A DNA stretch of 64,000 nt from Microdochium bolleyi (GCA_001566295.1 KQ964246.1:186001-250000); one strand, 5' to 3'. Positions 20,041 to 32,782 are shown, counted from the stretch's first letter. Notes: generated from the letters alone by a model not told the origin. Made by a program: numbers and translations.

Positions 20041-21260
20041 TCAATTGTGGAAAGTTAAGCTGCCAAATAGCTTCAATGTGAGCCAAGGTGTGACAATTTC
20101 CATCCTTCCCTCTTTGCCTTGCAAAAAGCTCACTTGCCGTTCCAACTGCACTTGTGGAATACCGCCTTCGTATGAACACTGCGAGTACCACTCATTCGTG
20201 GCCTTGCAAGTGCCTTGCGCGCAGCACTTGGGCCCAGTGAAGCCACTTGGTCCACACTGGCCATACAAAGCAGTGCATGCACCAGTCGGCGCCGGCGCAG
20301 CAGTAGTAGCACCAGTGGTTGTCGGGCTGGTGCCAGTGCCACTTCCTCTGACGTCTTTGACGAACTGGGTGATCTTGTGGTCGACCTCGTTCGGATGAAA
20401 ACGTTGCCCTGGGTGTTTGGGTGGACGCCGTTGCTGGACTCGAGTATGGCGTTGGTGAAGCTGTTGGCGTGCGAGCAGTCGGCGATGACGATCGGGAACT
20501 GCGAGGTCGAGTACTGCCGGAACTAGCTTGGGATGGCAGTGTTTACGGCCTCGATTGTGGCATCAGAACAGCTCGTGGGGACGAGCTTGTCGATCCGTGG
20601 TAATTTTTTTCGGGTAATATCACTCACGAGCGATTTAAGAACGCGAGACGTGACTTGTCACAATCTTAGCCTCAGGGTTAGTGTTACGAATGGTATTAAT
20701 GATAGTCGTGTACGAGCTTAGGATATTGTTAACGTCCCTCTTACCGATATTAACTTTATTTGTACTAAGTATGAACTACATAATGTCAGGCTTCTTATTC
20801 TACACCTGACCAGCAATATTGTTCCGGGTAATATCGTACGCCTGCTAGCTGGAGTCGCCCTTGTAATTAGGATTAAAGCCTGAGGGACGACGGCACTTGG
20901 ACTGCCAGTCGCTCATGGACCCGACAAAGTCTATATTGCCCGAGAGTCCGGCGGATGTGAGCTGACCAAGGTCCGCCAGCAGGTGATTTCAGTGATGGAA
21001 TCACCAAGAAGCACTAGATCTCGAGGTCAGTAGCTGTTGATCAGTTTAACCAGGCACCGGCTACCAGCTAAGAGAAAGCTCGCAGTCACGATGGCCTGCC
21101 CCTTCATTTGACGTAGCAGTACCGCAGCCGGGATCGACGGAGGCTAGGAAGTTTACTTACTAATTTTGACTTTCTGAGAAGCGACAGTAGTCGCAAGGGC
21201 TTGTGCAGTGTTCCGAGTATTGGCTTTTGCGACAGTGGCTCGAAGAGTCAATCTGAGTGG
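20041..21260 (-). pseudogene. CE3 acetylxylan esterase with C-terminal CBM1, RIP-damaged
   Basis: Remains of a secreted SGNH-fold carbohydrate esterase run right to left. A 5' exon ends ..SQKVKI, and a 147-bp intron (21160-21014) restores the phase to give LLGDSITEITCWR (block I Ser). Then come GNIDFVGSMSDWQSKC, FNPNY, QAYDI, RNNIAGQV, KKPDIM, a STNKVNIGKRDVN block (intact CE3 has GTNDVN), NPEAKI, DATIEAVNTAIPS, FPIVIADCSHANSFTNAI and NGVHPNTQGN (block V His). A Thr/Ala/Pro linker leads to a good CBM1 (LYGQCGPSGFTGPKCCAQGT..NEWYSQC). At least four in-frame TAG codons sit where family members have Trp or Gln (TGG or CAG to TAG). The reading frame also slips near 20965, 20625 and 20395. The enzyme would have deacetylated xylan; this copy cannot. 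Confidence 0.8.
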
Positions 21261-22120
21261 GTGGGCACAAGATCTCGGTACGGCAATGTGACTTGACCAT
21301 GAACCTGACTGCATAATCCTAGATCTCTATCGACCCAGACCGCCAATTCGCATGTGCTTGTACTTCTCTCGGCGTGGCATGCCGTGCCCGCTGGAAGAAG
21401 TAACCATCACCGATACCAAGAGGTTCTGATTGAACTCGGAGGCCGAGCATGCGGTGCCATGTCTCGGAGGAGGACCCAAACCCAATGGCAGTCCATACAA
21501 AAAGAACCTTCGCACGTGCGGTGCAGTGGACTGATAGGAAGCATCCTGTAGTCGACTGATTTCCCCGCAAGCACCTGTCAGACCGCGTCCCCCGCTTCCG
21601 ATGGCTGGCTGAACCCACGCTCCAGGGCGGTCCGGCCCGCAGCCTCGAAATCTGCGCCATGCTGCGTTCCGGTGATGCTAAGCTTCATTGAGTTGCGCCG
21701 GCGCAAAACCCTGCAGCTTTCAGCTTTCAGCAGGTTCGATATAGACGCGACAGGCGTTGCAGCCGCGCCGCTTCTGGCAGCAGACCCTGCGGAGCTGGCC
21801 AAATGCAGGTGCGTCAGTGCTGAACCATCAGCCAGCCGTGCCTCGAAAGACTGTCGGGGTCATGGCCAAATGCATCGACGCGTCTCAGCGCCTGGTCGGA
21901 GATGCCTGCGTCGCTGCGGGGGAACGATCACCGAATACCCACGGTCGGCAAGTGATTAGGGACCTTAAAGCAGATACCTGGATATATAGTTGGCCGTCAG
22001 CCTGTCAACAACCATGCTGTCAGACTCCAGAGCACCAGACTTCCCTGCCATCTTCTGCTTTCCAAAGTAATATTCATCACCTGCTCGCCCCTCACACAGG
22101 GCTAGACTCATCACGTTATC
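21261..22120. other. Intergenic upstream of the amine-oxidase gene
   Basis: This region holds the promoter side of the LAAO-like gene. Short frames are present, none convincing. Confidence 0.45.
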
Positions 22121-24276
22121 ATGGGTTCTGTGGAACCGCTTACGCGTGGGGGCATGGCTATGGCCTTGCGGGGCGCTTACGCGCAGTCCCTCGTCACCCA
22201 GCATCTGGTGGAAAAGCTCAGAGTCGACAAAGGAGACCCGGAGTTGACCTCTTTGCCACCACTACACGGCGACGTTATCAAGCCTCTGGCTGGCAACAGC
22301 CTTGCTGGTTACAATCGCGAGAAGAAGGAAAAGATCTGCATCATCGGTGCAGGTGCTGCTGGTCTGGCTACAGCAATGAGCCTGCACGAGTCCAAGTTCT
22401 ACCACATTGAGATCCTTGAGGCCTCTTCTGAACCTGGCGGCCGGCTGTTCACCTACGACTTTCCTCAGGATGACGGTAGCCAAAACAGTTTCTGTGACAT
22501 CGGCGCCATGAGGATCCCAGACATTGACAGAATGCAAGCGTGAGTAGTCACCTCTGTCCCTGAGGCGCATTGTGTGGGCCTGTACTGACATTAAAGACTG
22601 AGACATAGCACACTGGAACTTCTCAAGGATCTTAATGTCAAACTCGAGCCTTACTACTATAACCTCAAGGATCAGGATCCGGAATCAAAGAACTACCCAC
22701 TGCCCAATATGTGGTGGTTCCAGGACACGACCCCAAAGTACGTTTCTAGAACGACCTAACCTCCTCTCTTTTTTTATGGCTCATCTGACCTGGTTCCATC
22801 GCTCTTTCTAGATCAAAGGCATTCGCGGCAACCATGAACGCGCTCCTCCTGGAGTACGGATTCCTACTCAATGATACCACGGCAGGCAAATTCGACGTAG
22901 CGTACGAGAAATTCATTGCAGAAGATCTCGATAGGCTTTCCACCAGAGCTTATCTGCTGACCAAAGGGTATGCCAAGTCTACTCAGAAGCTATATTTCGT
23001 CATGCCTATGAGACTGACCTGTCTTTCGCTTTCTCAGCTACTCGTATGCGGACACTCTGGAGGCCGAGCTCTCCGCCACGTAAGTATCCTATCCAACCAA
23101 CGGGCTGACCGAGAGGCCGGATTGCTGACGCATGTAACGCAATTCAGTGGCCGCAATGGCTCATTTGACCAGGCGCTACTCGAGACCGTCTGCGACTACC
23201 TCGACTTCCAGGAGGCAAAGGCCGGCAAGTGGTATCGGGTCGACGGTGGCATGAAGAACCTTGTTAAAGCCATGGTGGACAAGGTCATCGACCCGGACAT
23301 CCCTGACACGAATATCCTATACAACAAATCCGTCATCGCCCTCAAGAACGATGTGGGTAAGGAGAAGATTATTATCACTGTTGAAGGGGAGGACAAACCC
23401 AGGGTGTACGACGCGGTCTTCAATACCACGACTTTGCCATGCCTCCAGCGCATGGACATTTCGGAGCTCGGTCTTCCCGACAAGGTCCTTACCGGAATTC
23501 GCAGCCTTCACTACGATAACTCGGCCAAGGTCGCCATCAAGTTCAACAGCCCTTGGTATAAGCCTTGGCTGCGAACTCCAGGCGGTGTTTCTACAAGTGA
23601 CCTTCCGATCAGCAATATTGTTTACCCGTCGTTTGATACTGAGGATGGCAAACCAGCGGTGTTACTTGCCTCGTATTCGTGGTCGCAGGACGCGATACGC
23701 ATGGCTTCAATCTTTGAAAACAGCCATCGCGGGGAACAGCTAGACAAGAAGCACCCCGAGGGTAACAAGCCCGACGTGGACGCCCCCGTGGTCAAACTGG
23801 TGCTCAAGAACATTGCAGAACTTTGGTCCAAGTCGGGTATGAAATCGCCACCCACCTACGAGTGTCTGCGAAAAGCGTACGTCGACCATTTTGCCTGGTC
23901 CTGGGACCACGATAAGTACACTGGTGGGGCCTTTGCACTCTTTGGCCCCGGCCAGTTCCAGGACTTTTACGCCGACTTCCAGGATCCGCACTGCCAGGGC
24001 AAGTTCCTGATCTGCGGCGAAGCCATCAGCGTAGAGCACGCATGGATCTCGGGCGCGCTTAACAGTGCGTACACCGCCACGATGAAGTGGATTCGCCAGA
24101 GGGACATTGCTCTCAAGCTCCATGGCCAGGGCCAGGCTCAGCTCAAGAACTCGCTCCTTGGCGGCGGCAAGAATGTTCACCTGCCGGAGTTCAGCGAGGA
24201 GCTTCTTTTCTGGACTGTTGAGCTCAAGGACGTGGTTCTGCCACATGTTATCAAGCCTGCAGCCATCGCTGCCTGA
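22121..24276 (+). CDS. L-amino-acid-oxidase-like flavoprotein (amine oxidase family)
   Basis: Five exons (22121-22539, 22597-22737, 22812-22967, 23038-23079, 23148-24276) keep phase and give 628 residues. The FAD-binding fold begins with IGAGAAGLATAMSLHE (Gly76-Ala-Gly78..Gly81), then GGRLFTYDF and the GAMRIPD motif characteristic of L-amino-acid oxidases. The C-terminal FAD block reads GKFLICGEAISVEHAWISGA. Such enzymes oxidise L-amino acids to 2-oxo acids, ammonia and hydrogen peroxide. No signal peptide is evident; the N terminus is a long hydrophilic arm, as in other fungal members. Exon 4 is only 42 bp. The gene ends 2 kb before the P450 that opens the polyketide cluster. It may be a cluster member or an independent nitrogen-scavenging gene. 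Confidence 0.88.
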
Positions 24277-26335
24277 CCCCTGAGAGCATGCTACAATCCT
24301 TCTTCTGCCAACTTCGATATAGTTTGTCGCAATACTTTCAACTACTTTGCCATTGATCGATATGTGAGATCTTTCAACAGATTCTGGGGCCGTCCATGTT
24401 TGACTTGTCAAATCGCAGCTCTATTCCTTGGAATATGTGGGCTGGAAATCTCGGTGCTGTGTCGCCGAACACTTTGATGGCCCTCCTCTTATATATTTTC
24501 AAAGATGTTATGTTCAGGATCAAGTCGACCTGCTCGCTCTCGCCAACTGGGACTCGAAGACGCGCGAATTCCTATTTCAGCACTTCTTTCGTCTCATTCA
24601 ACATGTCTCAAAAGACGCAGCAGGGAGTTATTGAATGGAAGCGCCCAGGCACCACCGGAACTTTGAGTTGATGGCCGCGGACAGCTCAGCGGGACAACGC
24701 TTGTCGATGCAGCACGTGCCAACCCAGCTGTAGTCCAGACCGTGGACCATGGCTTACCGACAGCATATGTTGATTTTGGGGTGTCCTGGCCCACGCAATG
24801 GCCTGTGAGAAAAGGGATCGCATGCAACAGTGTGCTTCTGCAACATTTTGGGATGCTGTCGCCGTAATCGTGTCTGGCGTCGTGATTGGCCTTGCGCCTC
24901 GACGGGAGTTGACCGCTCGCAGTAGTCCTCAAAATTGGCCTTGTGACACCTCAGATGTGCGATCGAATAGCGTAAGGGGGACGTTTGGCGCCGAGGAAGT
25001 GCTCGAGCACTCGGGTGCGCGTTGAGAAGATACATACTTAGGGCTGAATGATGTTCAGCCACTTTGTGAACTCGGACACTCGGGGTAGTGTGATGAATAG
25101 CAGGAGCCAGTGCCTGAGGTCTAAGCTCCCAGATATCACAGTCTGGAAAGAATGCCTTGGAGAAAGCCTGGCCAGCGGAAGGCTCTACCCCGGAACAGAC
25201 AGCAGAGCCGGACGTAAGCAACTCAATCAGAAGTTGTTCACTGCGCGTGGTGTTCTTGAATTTACCGCTCCCCCAGCTTGTCATACACGTCAGGATATTA
25301 CACCGCTCGGCCACATTATTTCTAGCATAGCGTATGTTGGTGGTTATGCTCCAGCAAAAAGTATTCACAGTGACCTGTCCGCGACGATCCACAAACAGGC
25401 GGAAAGCGACGGTAGGCTTTCTATACGGAGAGTGTCGATTCGGAACCGAGGACGCCCCTGCTAGTTTGGACCCTGCGCATCGACGCGGACGTGGAAGCTT
25501 CCATCCTGTATTCCTCCAAGACGGCCTCGATAACCGCTACCCTGTGCGCAACTGGTGGCTTCACGACTGTGTAGTCTAAAAACCACTACGTCAGCGTGAA
25601 AGTTATGGTAGCTGCAGCGTCTGAGGCTGCGGGCCTGCAACAGGCTTGCTTGAACCACTCCCCATACATTGGTACCGAGCTGGCATCATGTGAGTCTGTT
25701 GGGGACTCCTATAAGCAATCTTTGTTTTCGCATTGACTGATTGGCTCTCCCTGTGCTACGTGTGGACGGCGGACGAAAAGACCGAGCCAGTGACTGCTGG
25801 TCACTTCCACCTGGTTCTGCACTCGACCAAGTTTCGATGACGATTATGCTCCCGACCTTTCCTCGTGGTTTATGGTGTAGTGTGCTTGATACAAGATGCA
25901 GGTCATCTGCGGCTTGCACCCGAGCTGATTACCAATAACTCAACAGGAAAGCCCGACAACTCGGCCCGACTTGGGCGGCAAAACGCCGACCGGAAGGATC
26001 GCAGTCGGAGCCAACGACCGGCATTCCGCAACCACCGAGAGGGACCGCCGTCTGTCGATTTACGGTCCGAGGAATCGGTGATCGCACCAGCCAGCACGCC
26101 AATTCCGAGCACATCAAGACATTGCTTGCTCGAGAGGCAATTTGTCAGCAAGCAGTCCGGTTCAGAGTCGTGTCAAATGTTTGAGCAGCTTAAGTCGCGC
26201 CTGGTTTATCTGGTCCGCCACGAGCTTCAGTCTATATGACGCTTCGGACAGGCATTGTGCGTCTCGCGATACCGATCTCCTTCACAACCTCAGCAACCCC
26301 TTTCCCCATGAACCTTGCAAGTCAGCATCATCAAC
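24277..26335. other. Intergenic; 3' part is the P450 promoter
   Basis: About 2 kb without a convincing gene. The longest frames lack family resemblance. The motif CGGTCCGA (TCGGACCG on the other strand) at 26063-26070 is shared with other promoters of the cluster and is listed separately. Confidence 0.5.
26063..26070 (-). promoter_or_regulatory. Candidate regulator site TCGGACCG upstream of the cluster P450
   Basis: The octamer CGGTCCGA lies 266 bp before the P450 ATG and contains the inverted CGG/CCG pair typical of Zn2Cys6 proteins. Its surrounding TACGGTCCGAG is identical to the copy in the regulator's intron. Binding is inferred. Confidence 0.35.
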
Positions 26336-28199
26336 ATGATTCCAACAACTTCAAGTGCCATGACGGACATGACTGCATTCATCCTGTCCCCAACCTTCCT
26401 CATCTCAGCTGCTCTTCTCGTCGCCGGCAATGCTCTCTTCTTGCTACTTTCCGCTCGCCGCCCAAAGGGATTCCCTCCTGGCCCGCCCGGTTTTCCGGGC
26501 CTCGGCAACCTCTTCCAGATCAACAAATCGATTCCTGCCTTGACCTACAGCGCCTGGGCGCGCAAGTACGGCCAAGACAAGCCGATGGGCGTCAAGCTAG
26601 GCACCACGAACATCGTGGTTCTCAACAGCGCGCGGATGGTGCGGGATCTGTTTGAGCGGCGCGGCGCCATCTACAGCGACCGGCCGCGGCCGAACGGCGA
26701 GGACGAGAAGTGGAAGTTCCAGACGCACCAGGTCCCGGCCTCGCTCTTCCACGACAGCGGGCCCTGGCTGACCCGGTGGCGCCGCGAGTTCAACGGGGCC
26801 CTCGGCAGCGCGGCGGCCGTCGCGCGTCTGCACCCGATCAACGACGCCGAGACGGCGCGCGTTCTGGTGGCCCTGCTCGAGGCCGGGCCGGCCACCCACC
26901 GCTCTGATCTCGAAGACATCATCCTGAGCTGGGTCACGAGCGTGCCGTGCATAGCCGTGGTCGGACAGCGGCCCGACGCCATGGCCCATCACGGCTTCGA
27001 AATGGACGTCTTCCGGCGCCGGACCGCCGGCTACATGATGCTTCACAAGCCCGACCTGATGGACCGGTTCCCGGTGCTCAGGTATCTCCCCGGCAGATTC
27101 GGCATGGCCCAGTGGAAGGCCAAGTCACAGATCGTCGCGAAAGACGTGTTCGAGATCAAGGACCAGTTCCTCAGCGCCGCCAAGCAGCACCGCGCAGCGC
27201 TGGACGCCGCCGCCGCGAAGATCCCTAACAATGACGGCAACAATGACGGCAACAACAAAGGTAAAAATGAAGAGCTCTACGAGAGTCTTGGGGCCAAGAT
27301 GCTGCGGGAGCAGCGGGAGAACAAAGACAAGGACGTGTGGACGGACCTGGGCCTCTCGGCATGGAACATTGTCGCCGCCGCCATGTACACGTCTCTCGCC
27401 ACCTTTTCCACCATGCTGATGATCGTGGCCAAGTATCCCGACGTGCAGCAGCGCATCAGGGACGAGGTGTTCCAAGTATCGGGCGGGGCGCCGCTGAAGT
27501 CTACAGACACTGCTCGCCTTGTCTACACAGAGGCATTTTGGCACGAGGTAAGTGAGAAATTCGGAAAAGAATGCTTGAAAAAGTGAGGAGGTTATTCGAG
27601 AGACTTTCGCGTTAACGAATGACAATATACAGGTTAATCGGTGGCGGCCGGTTGCCCCGCAGGGTATTCCTCACGCTCCCGCTCAGGACGATGTGTACGA
27701 CGGATACCAGATCCCCAAGCACACTGCCGTGTACGCCAACGTGTGGCACATCCACCACTCTCCGGAGGACTACGAGTCGCCCGAGAAGTTCGACCCGGAG
27801 CGGTTCCTGCGCCACCCCTCTGGGATGCGGTCAGGCTCGGCGCACGACTCAGCCACCACGGAGACGTCGGCGACCGCTCGGGCCACGTACGCGTTCGGAT
27901 TCGGGCGCCGGGTCTGTCCCGGAATGCTGCTGGCCAAGCAGAGCCTGATCCTAGGACTAGCCAAGATTTTGTGGGCGTTTGACGTGCTGCCGGCCCAGGA
28001 AGGGCAGGAGCTCGATCTGGACGTCGACACGGGCTTTGTCCAGGGACTAATCACTTTCCACCCCAAAAACCTCGATGTCTCGCTGAAGCTGAGACCGGAG
28101 CGCAGCAAGAAGGATCTTTTGGACCACTGCTCCGAGTCCTACAAAATCGAGGCGGAGCTTATGTGCTGGCAGGAAAGATCCAAGGCCGGAGAGACGTGA
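26336..28199 (+). CDS. Cytochrome P450 (cluster oxidase) with atypical I-helix
   Basis: Exons 26336-27547 and 27633-28199, with an 85-bp GTAAGT..CAG intron, give 592 residues. An N-terminal membrane anchor (residues about 15-40) is followed by a Pro-rich hinge (GFPPGPPGFPGLGN). The K-helix ExxR is Glu404-V-N-Arg407 and spans the exon junction. DPERF is the PERF motif, and FGFGRRVCPG holds the haem ligand Cys499. The layout resembles CYP64-type (OrdA-like) enzymes of fungal secondary metabolism, bound to the ER membrane and needing a P450 reductase. The I-helix, normally A/G-G-x-D/E-T-T/S, reads AAMYTS (348-353), so the acidic residue is Tyr351. Either proton delivery is unusual or the reaction is not a standard hydroxylation. 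An Asn/Lys-rich insert (about 300-315) is also unusual. It probably tailors the polyketide. Confidence 0.9.
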
Positions 28200-30017
28200 C
28201 GCAAGGGCCTATGCAAAGTGACTCACGCCCTCATCTCACTCTGAGTCTTAGGCGAGGACATTCTGGCTCCTTTACAAATCGTGTTTTATTTCCTTGTTCT
28301 AGCTTGATTTTTGGGCGAGGTTCTGGATTCTTTGGTACAGCACCTGTCGACGACCGCTAAAACACATGGACACACCTGAACCACTGTCTTTCCAGTAAGC
28401 ATTTAGTGTTAATTGAAAGTTCCTGTCAGAAGTCCGTCTTTCCTCCAGCACCTCCGGAGAAACATGAAACACTGTCTTAGATTTTGAAACCGGCAGTGAA
28501 ATCAAGTGCCATGTGTCAGGTCTGGTCGGCCATCAACCGGACTCAGTGCCGAGAAGATTGGCCAGCGGGAAAGAAAGGGGCCCACAGGGAGAAACAAACT
28601 CGGGGACTGGAATCATCAGCCCTAAGTTGGACGGCATTGGAATAGGACTTTTGAGTCAAAACCCGTTCGGTGGCTCTACTCCGTGAGACCCGTTTCGTGT
28701 TTTCAGCACAGAAGGCTCCGTGATTGGTACAGGGCCCTTTTTTTTTATAGGAAAGAGAGTCCCCGATGACCGGGGGTCTTTGTCAGTTTTACCATTCATT
28801 GGCTCAAGGGCGGACGCGCTGGTGTGCCACACGAAAGATACCTGGCGATTGTGGCGTCAGCATTGGTCTGGCATGTTGCATTTCCACGGAGGTTGGACGT
28901 GGGAGGGTGGTTGCTCGCTTGATCAAGTGGTTGCTGCAGTCGAACAAGCCGTTGTGCATGAGGATGCCTGAGACACATACGGACCTGATTACTCCGATGA
29001 GTCGGGCGTGTGGCATGCCGATCATAACACAAAGGTCCGGCCGGGGTCGGGTGCCGAGATCGGTCGCCGAGGCCGAGCTGCCCTATCAACAGCAGGCCGA
29101 AGGCAGCTGAGTCCCCGGCACCATCGGCACCCCCGGACAGTAGCCCCCCGAGCCGAGCAGTCAGTCATTGGACCGCAGGGGTCAGATGCAAGGGACTGCA
29201 CAGTGACGGCTCGTCGAACAGGGGGTCCTGAACCACATCTTCGAGTACAATCTACGCAGTTGGGGCAACCCGGCTCCCCCGCTAGGCAGGCCGTGGCAGT
29301 CGTCGGAGCTGTCGGTTTCTCGTCGGATCGGACAGATGGGTGCCATGGCCCAGGGGCGTTGCATTAACGGACGCAGGATTGATGCTACGTTATGGTGAAG
29401 AAGCCTGCAAGCCTGCCCGTGAATCGGCAGACCCGTAGAGTGCGGAGTGATCGAACACGGCAGTTTCCGTGGTTCAGCGGCATCGCCCTCACCCTTACGA
29501 GCACACGGCTGCACGACCCGGGAATCCAACCATGCTACGATAAGCCAGAAGCTGCCGAGTAGAAATCAACCACGGGTTGTCTATACAGCGCCTAGCTTCC
29601 TTACGTCCTTGGTTCAAAGAATACTTTGCCACTATCTCGTAGGGTGCAAACGTCACTGGGGTTGTTCTGCTCGCTAGGCCTTGATTGAAAGTGTCGAAGA
29701 AGAGAATCTCATTACAGTCTATGGAATTTTCTCGAGTTTGATGTTCGCGAACAGAGCCGCAGCGCTATAATCTTGTGTCTGTAAGAGACAAAGCAATTTG
29801 CACGATCGAGTACGCTGTGATACAGCATTACTGTTCCATTGCGCCCGAGGCATGATGGCCCCCACCAGCATCAATAATTCATCCCCCATTGCTGTGATAA
29901 AAGCCCTATAGGTCTTCAGACAAGTATCGCACCTTCTCGACGATGCCCTTGTGAACTGGCCCTTGTGACCTGGAACCGTGGGGGCGGCATGTTTGTGTGC
30001 ATCACCTCGACTGTCTT
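28200..30017. other. Intergenic, convergent 3' ends
   Basis: About 1.8 kb lies between the P450 (+) and the MFS gene (-). Frames are short and unconvincing. A tRNA-like patch near 29470-29530 was considered and rejected. Confidence 0.5.
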
Positions 30018-31715
30018 TTAAAAAGTCGACCAGACCTTCTTTGTGTACAGAGTCTTCGCGTAGAAGACAACGGCCGACCCAGCGAGAGACATGACGCCTC
30101 CAAAGATCTTGACGTGCAGCCAGCCCTCGTCGAGCGAGCTCGCGCTCTGAAGGATGCGCCCGCCGATGGGCGCCATGGTGAGGGCGGGGAGCGAGAGGAC
30201 GAGCATGACGACACCGATCCGGTAGCCGATCTCTGGCAGGGGGGACACGGTGGCCGGCAAGGCCGCGAGCAGACTGACGAAGGCGCCCGAGAGGACGCCG
30301 AACGCGATGGCGAAGCCGATGCATGCAGCCTCGTACGTGGCCGGGATCCAGAGGGCCAGCTCGACAATGCCCGAGGCGGCACCAGCGATGACAAACACGT
30401 TCCATCGGCCGGCAATGTCCGACCAGTATCCAGATCCCAGACGGCCGAAGAGACTTTGCGAATGTCAGCAAATGTCAGCCTCCTGTAAACAAATCTCAGC
30501 GTTCCCAGGGCTGGGGTTGCACTTACCTCGCACCGTTGAAGATGGCCACCAGGTAGAGCGACATGGATTCGGACACGCGGGCCTGCTCCAAAGCCTGCAG
30601 AGCCAAGAAGTTGACCGGGATGAAGATGCCGTACATCAGGATGAACATTCCCAGCAGCATGACGACGAAATTGTACTCCTTGAAGGGAGCAGCCAGGGTT
30701 ACGGCCGATGATTTTTTGGCCGCTGGCGCTGCACCTGGAACTGACTTTGGCTTTGGCGTTTTTCTCGTCCGGAGGGTGAATATAGCGACGATTTGCAAGG
30801 CCAAGACGACAAAGGCGGAGATACGCATAGCCCAGGGATACCCGGTCCTCGGGTTCTCAATCAGGCGATTGAGCATGATGGGGAAGATGACGCCGCCGAG
30901 AGATGAGCCGGTGACCATGACGCCCATTGCAAGGCCTCTCTTCTTCTGGAACCATGTTGCAATAGTCGAAATGGCTGTTGTGAGTGGGTACCTTGTCAAC
31001 AAGGAATCCAAATTTCCCCGGCAGAGATTCAGGACCGGGTCATGAGGTGGGTCTTGGGACATGGGAGGAAAGAAACCTACCGGGCGAGTACAGAAAGCTG
31101 AGACCGATGGCACTGCAGACGCCCTGGGCCAAGAGGAACTGGTAGTACTCGGTCGCCAGAGACGCCATCATGAGCCCAAAGACATGCAAGATGGTGCCGA
31201 CGATGATGAGCGGCGTCGGGCCATACTTGTCAAACAGGAAGCCGACAAAAGGCCCCAGGAAAAAGAGGAAAAAGATCTCGAGCGACGGGATCCACGCAAT
31301 GGTGCTGCTGTCGTAGTTCTTGAGAGGACCATATTCGTAGTAGCTCTGAAAGACGCCCACGCCTGCCAAAAGAAGTTAGGAGTCTGAGTGTCAAAGTGCC
31401 AAATTGCCAAGAAGAAGTCGGGGCCGGATCGATTCTCCTTGTCAGCTTCGGGGCGGGCCGGCAAAGCTTGGGCAAAGCTTACTTACTATTCATCCAGCCA
31501 AAGCTGTTGAAGGAGCAGCACCAAGCACCAAGGACAGCGAGCCAAGCGCCGGTGCCACCATCGGGGGGACCGTCAGCCTGCATGGCTTGCGTAGCTTGCA
31601 GCGGTGCCTCGTTATCTGGCGTGCCAGGACCCTGAGACAGGCGTGATTCGTCGCTGGCTAGAGACACCCCCTGCGCGGTGTCGCTGTCCGTGTGCACAGC
31701 CTTTTCTGACGACAT
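30018..31715 (-). CDS. MFS transporter, monocarboxylate-porter-like (MCT/MCH type)
   Basis: Four exons (31715-31487, 31362-31081, 30974-30527, 30453-30018) keep phase and give 464 residues. The N terminus is hydrophilic and acidic, then AWLAVLGAWCCSFNSFGWMN opens the first span. GVFQSYYEY, FVGFLFDKYG (loop 2-3 signature), the YSP-AISTIATWF junction, KKRGLAMGVMVTGSSLGG and GRLGSGYWSDIAGRW are typical of the fungal MCT family. Members move monocarboxylates, riboflavin or secondary metabolites across the plasma membrane; several serve as efflux pumps of polyketide clusters. It is divergent from the zinc-cluster gene across a 1.07-kb promoter. Product export or self-protection is the most likely role. 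The exon 2/3 acceptor (30974) was chosen because it restores the family sequence. Confidence 0.88.
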
Positions 31716-32782
31716 GGTTTCCTGCTTGCGATGGCTGCTTTGGGGACTGGGAGGCTATCACTGTTGATAGCTGCGGGAGTCAGAGGCTGAGGGTCTCGAG
31801 AGGAGGAAGCGAGGAGATGGGCTGGTGACGGCGTGGTAAAGTAGCTGGAGGAAGCCTTGCTCATCTCCTCGACTCTGCTTGCTTGTCTTGACGCAATCAA
31901 TGTTGTCCATGACCTCGCGGGCTTACCAATCCGAAACAAACTCGCTCGCTTACAAATGCCCGTGACGATATAATAAAGATATGGCATGCCAGCTTGCATT
32001 GGAAAAGGGGTCCTATGCATGGGACTTTCGAAGAAGACAACGGAGCGGGCCGGATACAGCCAGCATATGGAGGCGTCGTGGGGTTACACAAAGTCGCAGA
32101 TTGTCACGGCACCCCGGCCGGACCTGGCCAACGTCGCCCACACATTCCTGCTCACCACAAACATGCACTGCAACCTCGAAATGCTTATCACCCCGAGACC
32201 CGGGCAGCCTGCCGGGCTAGGTGGCCAATGATGGGAGCGCGTCGTGAAAGCTGCAGCTGCCGAGTTGGGCTTCGCCAAATTTCGCCGAATCGGTGCTCTA
32301 CGTCCGTCACAAGAAAGGTCTTTTTGTACACCATGTCCATCAAATCAGTGCGGCAAGGTGCCTTTCTTCCGCGCAGCACACCACGGGTGGCGCAATACCT
32401 AAGTAGGCACCTTATCTTGGCCGACGTCGCAGAAGGATCCGCTTACCGCATACCTTGGCCGGGTGTGGTCATGGCTGAGTGCGAACAAGAGCACCTCATC
32501 GTCAGCGTGCTGCGCTGCGATTCAGCCGCAGATGAACAACAAGAACCGAGGCCCGGCCTAGGACGTTGTGAGCATCAAACCGTAGGAAGAATGCATGATT
32601 GGTGGCGCCGAGTAAGAATGAATGAAGCGGATTCTGTGGTTAAAGCTGCTCCCCGTGCAACCAGCTTCACCGCAAGGGCCCTCCTCCCCATCGCTACTCT
32701 TCACCGGAAACAGATGCTTGTTTGAGCCGATCCTCAATTTACTGAATCCTCACCTTCGGTTGTGCGTCTCCGGCATATCACC
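31716..32782. promoter_or_regulatory. Divergent promoter between MFS transporter and zinc-cluster regulator
   Basis: About 1.07 kb is shared by the two start codons. CGG/CCG half-sites are frequent (for example near 32050 and 32115), but the exact TCGGACCG octamer is absent. No gene is seen inside. Confidence 0.4.

Noticed and set aside
24754..25392. 212-residue minus-strand frame after the amine oxidase
   Set aside because: Mixed composition with no motif, signal peptide or intron pattern. It is probably chance.
29460..29530. tRNA-like patch with GTGGTTCAGCGG and a GACCCGGGAATCC segment
   Set aside because: No complete cloverleaf: the T-loop lacks the GTTCGA core and the acceptor stem does not pair on either strand.
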